In this document: positions 17,652-24,372 of the stretch, one piece after another
How positions within the stretch are numbered: the first letter of the stretch is position 1
Layout: every line of letters begins with the position of its first letter
Origin: Dimorphilus gyrociliatus
Lineage: Eukaryota; Annelida; Polychaeta; Dinophilidae
DNA: 24,372 nt
NCBI GenBank assembly: GCA_904063045.1
Contig: CAJFCJ010000141.1
Coordinates: 1 to 24,372, forward strand
Direction: 5' to 3'
Notes under the pieces: generated by a model
Databases searched by the model: none
What the model saw: only the letters and a program-made list of their open reading frames with translations
Told to the model about the DNA's origin: nothing
Translations under genes and position numbers: made by a program

Positions 17652-18393
17652 ACTTAAACTTTAGATATAAGGCTACATTAGAAAGACTTCCTATTTTATA
17701 GGAATTAGACTGGTGCAACTATAGAAATACTTATATTTTGTAGGAATTATAGTGGTGGAACTTTAGAAAGACTTTTATTTTGTAGTGTTAGCTTTTAGTA
17801 CTTTAGAAAGAACTCTATTTCTTACGAAATAGACTCTTTGATTGTAACAGATGTTGGCTACTTGGGAATTAACAAAGGAATAAAGAACATGGAAAAGATG
17901 CTTGTCAAACACCAGATGCTGATGAGGCAGGCCTGTTTATTGTGGAACATGTTTGGCATGTTGCCCTAATCTTAGGATTATGTTTTATATGTGTGATATA
18001 ACAGTCTTTCATATATTTGTTACACCAGAATTATGAGACTGTCAGATTTCAACTTTGTGATCCTTTGACCACTTGAACCCAAGCTTTGGAAAATGTATAA
18101 AAGGAAATGCTTTTACCCAGCTTGTCAGTTCAGTTCTTTAACCATTAACTGGTTGTTTAAACTTACTTGTTTAGAACTAGAAACTCATTTACTCAATACA
18201 TATTTTTTACACAAAATACTGGCATTTTGTTGATTAATTTCTACTAAAAATACATTTCTTAAGACTACTTGTGGACGAATTTGAAAGGTTCTATTTGTGT
18301 GAGTACTTTGGTAATTTGATAAATGATTGAAAAGGAGGAATACTGTTCTGAAGAAGCAGAAATTCCTACAATTACAATACAACAAAGTACAAA
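17652..18393 (+). repeat. R1 repeat copy D (long form, best preserved)
   Basis: Order: tandem units at 17660-17834 (CTTTAGAAAGACTTTTATTT, GTAGGAATTATAGTGGTGGA), AACAAAGGAATAAAG, CACCAGATGCTGATGAGGCA, TGATATAACAGTCTTTCATA, ATTATGAGACTG, GATCCTTTGACC, AAGCTTTGG, TATA box, TCAGTTC, GTTTAAACTTACTTG, TTAGAACTAGAAACTC, GGTTCTATTTG, then ATGATTG opening the mini frame and ending at ACAACAAAGTACAAA. Copies C, D and E all diverge from one another at this same end, which marks the true 3' boundary. Confidence 0.85.
18096..18131 (+). promoter_or_regulatory. Core promoter in R1 copy D
   Basis: TATAAAAGG at 18096-18104, with TCAGTTC at 18125-18131 placing its A 31 bp after the TATA start. In this copy the next ATG downstream of the predicted start site is the one that opens the conserved mini frame, about 200 bp later. 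Confidence 0.55.
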
Positions 18394-18568
18394 TATGGAA
18401 TACACTGGAATACACCATCTATTATTTTCCATTGTAATGCTGTGTAAAAAAAAAATTATTAAAATAATTTCAAAGTGTATTTATGCAACTTACAAAAAAT
18501 TTTCAAAGCCTTCTCTTTTCCAGAAAAAAGTAAACCAAGTTTCCAAAGTCAAACCTCAGACTGATTAA
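18323..18568 (+). CDS. R1 mini reading frame with extension (copy D)
   Basis: The first 24 residues (MIEKEEYCSEEAEIPTITIQ and QSTN) lie in R1 and match copies C and E. The remaining residues lie in unique sequence and are hydrophobic then lysine-rich, with no recognisable domain. The start codon is the first ATG after the R1 core promoter. The R1 part may be a real short coding exon followed by a splice at CAAA|GTACAA. The extension to 18568 may be read-through into intron or flank. Confidence 0.35.
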   Translation: MIEKEEYCSEEAEIPTITIQQSTNMEYTGIHHLLFSIVMLCKKKIIKIISKCIYATYKKFSKPSLFQKKVNQVSKVKPQTD

Positions 18569-18884
18569 ATGAATATTAAAAAAACCCAGTTATATTTATA
18601 TACATCTTCTTGGTTAAGAGTTTTTTTCTGTAAACAATTTAATTAACCAAACAATTGAAAAGGATTTTAGTGATCTTTCCATTGATCACCTTATTACATA
18701 ATATTCAAGCACTCACTAAACAACTATTAACTATTGAATACTTTCACTCTTCTCTTGTCAAACAAAGTGAATTTAAACTTACAAAGTAATTTAATTCTCC
18801 TTCGAAACTTGACTTTATTTAATTCCATAAATTGCCTATATTTAAAATTAATACTTAAATGGTTTGGGCAGAAATATTAAATTA

Positions 18885-20830
18885 TTAAATCACAGTGGAC
18901 AATTTTTTTTTACATATATTTTTAAAAGAAAAATAATACTAAGTAATTACCCCAACTAATATTTAAAAAAAAACACATAAAATTTATATATATATATATA
19001 TATTATTTAAATATGCAGGGATGTGTTCTTTTCTTTTTCTTTTTTTCTTACTCATCAAAAACTTATAGCAAAATATAAATTTTCTTCAGCCTTTAAATGT
19101 ATAGAAAAAAATATTGCTCACAAAAAAAATAATGTTTTCAATATTTAACTTACAATTTATTTATTTCGTGTAAGAAAAATATAACCATTTGTCAATATTA
19201 TTTTTTGCCATTAATTTTGGTTGAAATTTGATCAAAATCGATCCAGTGGTTGCTGAGATATGGATTCTTTTTAATGTTCCATTCTGACACTGTTATTGGC
19301 TTATATCAATCAAAAATATTTGTCATAAAAAAACTAAATTGGTTAATATTAATGATACAGATCTGAAATTTTGTACATATACTAATATTGATACACCAAT
19401 TCCAAATCCTTTTACAGAATTCAATTATCTCTTATGGTTTGGGAGCTACGTTGACTAGAAGTTTAATACATTTTCTTTATATAATTCATTGTCATAATTA
19501 ATATTTTTGAATTGACAAACATTAATTTAATGTATGGAATGTCTTTATAAATGTTCATATTATTTTCAAACAATGATTTTGGTTATTTCTTTTATAAAAG
19601 CCTATATAAAATATTTGTCTGGGTAGTGTAAACTCTGTTATTAATTAAGGTACAAAGTGTAATTGCCTTATATAAAACATTTGTTATAAAATGATAAAAA
19701 AGATTAATTGTTAAACATATATATATATATATAGTTTTTTATTTATGTACATATAGCATATAAGAAATGCCATTTAAAAATTTTATTATAAAATTCAACT
19801 ATGTTTTACAGTTATTGACAATTAATTGTAAGTAGATAATCATATCACAGTGGCTAAATTTTTTTTAGTTTTAGTGTGCTTTCTAATAATTTCATTTTTA
19901 TTATCTGTTACTAATTAAGATAGAGCTTTAGTATTTGGTAGATGGACTAATACTCTGCTTTTTTTTTAATTAGCCTGGAAAAGAATTCAACAAATTGTAC
20001 TTAATAATTGGCAGATTGAGATCAGAGTGATTGTTTTTATTTGCAAGAAGTATCATAAGCAACTAGGATTTAAACCTGTTGATTTATTTAAAAAAAATAG
20101 AAGAAATACCAAAAAAAGTTGAAAACTGTTTTAAAACGTATTTGTTTTTCCTTTGTATTTTCTTAATTTTAGTTTATTAGACATTTCTTTTTTTCTAATT
20201 TTTATTCAGCTTCTTTTTAAATAAAACATTTTTTAAACAAAAAATATTAAAACTTTTTATTCAAGTAACTTTTACAATTTTCATCTGTTGTAATTTGATA
20301 TAGTCTCATTCTGTCATTAATTTTACTTCAAATTTCATCAAAATCGCCCAGGTAATTGCTGAGATATGGATTGTTATAAATGTTATATTTTAATTCTGTT
20401 GTTGGCTTACATCAATCAAAAATATTCGTCATAAAAAAGTCAAATTTGTTAATATTTAAGTTAGAGCTTTCAAATTTGGTGCATATACTAATATCACTAC
20501 GCCGATCTCAAATCTTTTTACAGAATTCAGTTATCTCTTACAGCTCCAGAGTTATGGGACCATCAAATTATGCTTGTTATTTCTTACATATAGGCCTATA
20601 GAAAATATTGGCTAGACTAACTCTGTTGTTAATTTAGATACATCTTTGTAATTCTGTTTTTAGAATAGTATGATAGTGCCATTCATAAAAACACAATTCC
20701 TATAAATATATATATATATATATAATAAAAATAATTGATGTATATATCTTGCATTTAAATATTCAATTATAATCCTTTTTCTTACCATCAAGAAGTTTAA
20801 GAAAAAAAATATTCCTAAACCCAAAAATGT
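18885..20830. repeat. Decayed tandem duplication, ~1 kb period, with (TA)n spacers
   Basis: Two units are recognisable. TCACAGTGGxxAAATTTTTTT occurs at about 18888 and 19844. The segment TGCTGAGATATGGATT, then TATATCAATCAAAAATATT or ACATCAATCAAAAATATT, CATATACTAATAT, CAGAATTCAxTTATCTCTTA occurs at about 19212-19450 and 20322-20550 (offset about 1106). Each is followed by a TCTGTTxTTAATT block and then a (TA)n run. (TA)n runs are at 18985-19004, 19716-19733 and 20705-20724. Copy 1 carries about 117 bp not in copy 2. No coding frame is preserved. The wording 'AAATTTCATCAAAATCG...GAGATATGG' is typical of dispersed invertebrate repeats. Confidence 0.65.
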
Positions 20831-20900
20831 ACAGAAAATATAAATTGTCTTTTATATTGATTGAAGAGATTTTATTTAGATTTGGTATTTCAATTTTGAA

Positions 20901-21354
20901 ATTGCCAAATTACCAAACTGTCTTCCAATGTTGAGGAGTGGATGGATGGTTCCAGTGGAGGTTGTTTCCAGGTTATCTTCCCAGGTCCTTGGATCCAGAT
21001 GCAGAATGAGAATAGTGAGGATTTATATACTTTGAGGTTTGCCTCTGACAACCAATCATCACTTTACAGTTGCCAAAATGTGTAGTTCATATTTATGTTT
21101 AGTAAGAGGATGTTACAAGGTTGAACATTTAGGAAGGTTAATTGAATTATAACTTGGCCACACCCTAGGCAAGTTAATTAAGTTATAACTTGGCCAAACC
21201 TTTATTGGTAATTAAAGATGAGCCTTGAAGCTGACTAATCAGACTTATGTTTGGCCAATGTTATAGCATTTTCTTGCATAGGTTTTAAGATGTACATGTA
21301 TAAGTTGCATCAAATAATACAGTTCAACCATGTAAAATATAACCAAAGTTGTAC
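20901..21354 (-). repeat. R2 right arm (long inverted repeat)
   Basis: This is the reverse complement of 15905-16359 with near identity (for example CTTTAATTACC in place of CTTTAACTATC). Its outer end GTTGTACA at 21354 is joined directly to R1 copy E (GTAATCTTTTGACC), cutting off the upstream part of R1. The element behind this arm therefore inserted into, or recombined with, R1. Confidence 0.8.
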
Positions 21355-21692
21355 AGTAATCTTTTGACCAAGTGAACCGAAGCTTTGGTAAATGTATAAA
21401 AGGAAATACATTTCCCAGTTTGGCAGTTCAGTTCTTAAACTGTTAACTGGTTGTTTAAACTTGCTAATTTAGAACTAGAAACTCATTTACTCAATACATA
21501 TTCTTTAAATGAAATACTGCCATTTCGTTGATTAATTTCTACCAAAATAACATTTGTTAAAACTACGTGTGGACGAATTTGGAAGGTTCTATTTGGACTA
21601 GTACTTTGGCAGATTGGTAAATGATTGGAAAGGACGGATACTGTTCAGAAGAAGCAGAAATTCCTACAATTACAGTACAACAAAGTACAAAT
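21355..21692 (+). repeat. R1 repeat copy E
   Basis: This is the R1 promoter and 3' part: TAATCTTTTGACC, AAGCTTTGG, TATAAAAGG at 21395-21403, CAGTTCAGTTC, GTTTAAACTTGCT, TTAGAACTAGAAACTCATTT, GGTTCTATTTGGACTAGTAC. An ATGATTG frame (MIGKDGYCSEEAEIPTITVQ) runs through to a stop after about 42 codons. The 3' boundary CAACAAAGTACAAA is identical to copy D. A short upstream ORF (ATGAAATACTGCC) is present here but not in D. Confidence 0.8.
21395..21434 (+). promoter_or_regulatory. Core promoter in R1 copy E
   Basis: TATAAAAGG at 21395-21403, with GGCAGTTCAGTTC at 21422-21434. The initiator-like CAG A falls about 30 bp downstream of the TATA start. Confidence 0.5.
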
Positions 21693-22714
21693 TTTGTGGA
21701 GTTGTTGTATAATGTTTTCTCTGATGTCAATTATTTTTCTGTTTAATTTGAAAGAATTGTCAAGTTTGACAGTGTGACCATAATTCCTTGTTACAAAATT
21801 CTTGGAATTGTGACATTTATGTAAGAAGAGCTTTTTCATGTTTGTTCTCATTGTATAGTAAAGGCTGGATGGCTTTATCTCTCATATACTTTTTTATACA
21901 ATTGTAATACAATTGAAAGTTGAAAAAGTCTTGGAATGAAGAAGGAAGAAAATGATCAACATTTATGTTATTTGCAATTACATTTTTTGAGTTTTCAATG
22001 ATCACTTTAGTATTTGTATTAATTGGATTACTTGAAACCATTGCCATAAACCTATTTTAAATGAAGAGAACTGGTTAATGAAATGTATTTTTTCAAAAAT
22101 GTGTTCTATATATATATATAGGTATAAAGGTATACTTTGTGCAAGTTCTACCATACTATCTACAACTTTAACAAAAAATGTTTTCAACTATTTCTAAAAT
22201 TTAGCATAAGGCAACTTTAACAAATTCTATGTTCTAAAGGAAATTAATATTAACTTTTTGTTTAATTTTTTGATATCTTCTTAATTCTTATTCCAGTTCT
22301 TTTAATTGCAGGTGGATCACTTGTTTTTCCACAACTCCCTTCATTGTGGTCATTGGATTTAAACTTTCTGGTGATTGAAGTATGTTGTATGATCCAAATG
22401 ATTTGAAGACAGGAATCTTGTTCCCTTAAAGAGAACCAAATCATGAAAGTTGACTGAGGTTGTGCTAATTGTTTCCTTGAATTTCAGATACTTCAAAACA
22501 AATTAACTTTTAAAATGGCCACTTTTTCACTTTCCAACAGCATTTTTTATATATGAACTCATATTCAACTTAATGTCTGCACTCTTTCAAATCAATAATA
22601 TAAACAAATGCGTAATGAAGAAAAAGAGGGTGTGAAACCTATGGGGAACTAAAATTAGTTAAATTAAATGTCTAACCCTACTCTTCTTAATCTAAGTTTA
22701 CATTTTATTCATAA
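21693..22714. other. AT-rich stretch, no convincing gene
   Basis: Several minus-strand frames of 60-76 codons occur, one containing SSFQDFFNFQLYYNCIKKYM and another FLHKCHNSKNFVTRNYGH. They might be neighbouring pieces of one broken frame, since they lie in order on the same strand, but I recognise no domain. A (TA)n run lies near 22109-22120. Confidence 0.35.
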
Positions 22715-22880
22715 TAGAGTACCAAAAAATTACATTTACTAAGAAGACTATTTGTAGACCAATTGAAGAGGTTCTTTTTGTTTGAGTACCTTGGTGAATT
22801 GGTAAATTATTGGAAAGGATGAATTCTATTGTGACAAACTAGAAATATTATAATACAATTACAATACAACAAAGGACAAT
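22715..22880 (+). repeat. R1 repeat copy F (3' part, diverged)
   Basis: It reads TTACATTTACTAAGAAGACTA, GAGGTTCTTTTTGTTTGAGTACCT (in part), GAATTGGTAAATTATTGGAAAG and, after changes, ACAATTACAATACAACAAAGGAC. It matches the last 160 bp of R1 and shares TTGTGACAAAC with copy G. The ATG of the mini frame is mutated to TTATTGG. Confidence 0.65.
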
Positions 22881-23312
22881 TTTGTATTATTTTAATAATT
22901 TTATATTTCTTGTTTGGCTGTGCTGTATGATAATTGTAACAGTAGCAAAAATGTTCATATTTTTCTTGTTTTACCATGCAATCACTATTTTTCTCAATAC
23001 ATTTCCTGGCTCTATGCCCATTCCATTGTATAACCCTTGAAAAAATTCTAATGGGACCCAGCATTATTTTACTGGAAGATTACAGACTTCCGGTCCATTT
23101 TTGCCTTAATCTCTTCTGTGACAGGAAGAACATCTTCTTATCATTATAGAAAGAAAATATACATTTTTCATTTCAAATCTCTGAATTATTGATATTTTAA
23201 TGTGGTAGGCCTATTTCCAATGGGAGCATAAGTACTTGTTACAATCACAAAAATTTATCTAAAAGAATATTAAAAATATTTTTTTGTTCTTATTTTGACT
23301 GTTATTTACAGG
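22881..23312. other. No convincing gene; possible transposase scraps
   Basis: On the minus strand VLPVTEEIKAKMDRKSVIFQ followed by a stop and NNAGTH recalls the Tc1-type 'VIFQQDNAxxHT' block in badly decayed form. The rest cannot be aligned by eye. Confidence 0.2.
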
Positions 23313-23342
23313 ATATTATATTTGCTAATATTATATTTGCTA
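23313..23342. repeat. 15-bp direct tandem duplication
   Basis: ATATTATATTTGCTA occurs twice in a row, immediately before the 3' end of the Tc1-like transposase frame. Confidence 0.75.
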
Positions 23343-23347
23343 ATGCC

Positions 23348-24370
23348 TTAATATTTTGTGTGCATACCCTTACCTTCTACAACTGCCCTAAGCCTTCTTT
23401 CCATTATCTCATAAGAATTGAATTTCCAATTCTGAAATTTTAAAAAATTCCTCTCTGAACATCTCCTACAGCTGATCCTTGTTTCTTGGCCTAACCCTGT
23501 GCCATTAAACATTTTTTGCATATGCCCCATATTTGCTCAATTATGTTCAGGTCTGTGCTGTTTGCTGGCCATGAATCCAGTGTTTCTACTCCCTTTCTCT
23601 TGAGGTATGCTTTTGTTCTGGCTGCTGTATGACAACTAGCCCCATCCTGCTGGAAAATTTCCCCTCTCTCATAATTTGGGACAACATGACTGCTCAAAAT
23701 TTTAACATAATCTGAAGCTGTCATGCAGCTAGGCCCCTATCTCCATTGAACTTAATGTAGCCAAACGCCATTATATTCCCTTCCCCAAATTTTACTGTTT
23801 TGTGGTATATTTGGGGTCATTCTGTTTACCTGGTGGCCTCCTAACAAACTCCCTCCTCCTGGGATGCAGCTCAACCTTTGATTCATCAGAAAAAATTACT
23901 TTTTTCCAATTTTCAATCCCCCACTTTTCTCTCTCTCTACAGAACTCTTTCCTACTTATTATCTGCCTCTTGGATAAAACAGGTTTTTTGGCTGCAATTC
24001 TTTCAATTACATTATTTTTCCTCAATATTTGCTTCACTGTTGTTAGAGAAAGAGATATAGGTATACAAGAATTATATAATACCTGATGGACTGTCCACTT
24101 TGGATTTGATTTAGATGCCCTGGTAATTTGCCTTTCCATCTTTGGTGTCACTTTTTTTGGTTTACCATTTCTTTGCTTATCTTTTACCGTTTTTAGCTCT
24201 TTAAATTTAGTTTTTTTGTTTTGTACAGCAGTTGGACTACATTTAAAAAGCTTTGCCACTTTTAGAATGGACATTTCAGGTCTTTGATGACAATTTAAGA
24301 CAGAAATTTTTGTTGCTTCAGGTAGCTTTGCCATTTTTATTTTAAATTTGTCAACTGTTAGATTACACAT
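23348..24370 (-). pseudogene. Tc1-like transposase, near full length, frameshifted
   Basis: This is a cut-and-paste transposase of the Tc1/mariner superfamily. On the minus strand, from MAKLPEATKISVLN, come two helix-turn-helix units (SILKVAKLFKCSPTAVQNK and WTVHQVLYN...SLTTVKQIL) joined by a GKPKK hook, then KKVIFSDES with the first catalytic Asp. After a frameshift near 23795 comes KFGEGNIMAFGYIKFNGD. After a second near 23725 come FQQDGASCHTAA (second Asp) and SWPANSTDLNIIEQIW (catalytic Glu). After a third near 23500 comes the usual C-terminus ending GKGMHTKY. Length and motif order are complete, so only three indels silence it. The D-to-E spacing is 35 residues, one more than the classic Tc1 34. 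The upstream terminal repeat lies outside the window and no clear downstream repeat was seen. Confidence 0.88.
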
Positions 24371-24372
24371 GC

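Noticed and set aside
15905-21354. Maverick/Polinton-type giant DNA transposon
   Set aside because: The inverted arms are suitable, but the ends do not start AG, the length is short and no polymerase, integrase or capsid-like frame is present inside.
22262-22444. Minus-strand frame ending KRTGIRIKKISKN, which faintly recalls transposase hook sequences
   Set aside because: Flanking residues do not align with any transposase helix-turn-helix.
22807-23064. Minus-strand frame with RARKCIEKNSDCMVKQEKYE, possible mariner C-terminus
   Set aside because: Only one weak block matches; no catalytic motif lies in register, and its end is R1 copy F in antisense.
23802-24086. Plus-strand open frame of 94 codons
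   Set aside because: It is the antisense of the Tc1-like transposase.
1-24372. CRISPR array, bacterial operon, tRNA or rRNA genes
   Set aside because: No regularly spaced repeats, no polycistronic ORFs and no convincing cloverleaf or rRNA sequence; the intron-bearing genes show a eukaryotic genome.

Overview
The window looks like AT-rich nuclear DNA from an animal (metazoan). The evidence is short spliceable introns (56-87 bp, GT-AG) with consistent phases, a rhodopsin-class 7TM receptor, PAN/apple-type and ribonuclease-inhibitor-like LRR sequences, Tc1 and mariner transposase remains, FLYWCH-type zinc-finger remains and scattered TTAGGG motifs. I cannot name the lineage from sequence alone. 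Several of the intact-looking genes are split into small exons that simple open reading frames miss.

Layout. 1-300: mariner transposase C-terminal fossil (+). 301-2050: no gene, one (TC)n tract and a small R2 repeat fragment. 2060-3535: two copies (G, A) of a dispersed repeat here called R1, with a broken FLYWCH-like fragment between them. 3790-4345: broken LRR gene (+), cut off at a hairpin-bearing repeat. 4751-5483: a four-exon gene (+) for a 179-residue secreted ten-cysteine protein with a hydrophobic C-terminal tail. 5484-6700: no gene, two telomere-like tracts. 6715-6970: R1 copy B (-). 7439-8123 or further: a multi-exon secreted PAN-domain gene (+). 8879-9452: chimeric pseudogene (-) joining half a purple acid phosphatase to an LRR piece. 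10214-11160: OTU-protease gene (-) with a frameshift next to the catalytic Cys. 11650-11731: possible fibrinogen-like exon (-). 12324-12569: FLYWCH relic (+). 12585-13290: R1 copy C (-). 13294-13500: MITE-like element. 13986-14882: intact single-exon GPCR (+). 15905-21354: 5.45 kb bounded by near-identical 455-bp inverted arms (R2) and containing a lysine-rich ORF, R1 copy D and a decayed tandem duplication. 21355-21692 and 22715-22880: R1 copies E and F. 23348-24370: full-length but frameshifted Tc1-like transposase (-).

The most unusual feature is R1. Copies A, B, D and E carry a TATAAAAGG box with TCAGTT initiator-like motifs about 30 bp downstream. Copies C, D and E then keep a short reading frame (starting MI and containing YCSEEAEIPT), in which one indel is exactly one codon long. 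R1 therefore looks like a dispersed promoter plus first coding exon. Two copies touch FLYWCH-like fragments, which suggests a transposon origin.

The genes do not form an obvious pathway. The apparently functional ones (ten-Cys protein, PAN protein, 7TM receptor) are all cell-surface or secreted types, set in a region of heavy transposon turnover and gene fragmentation.
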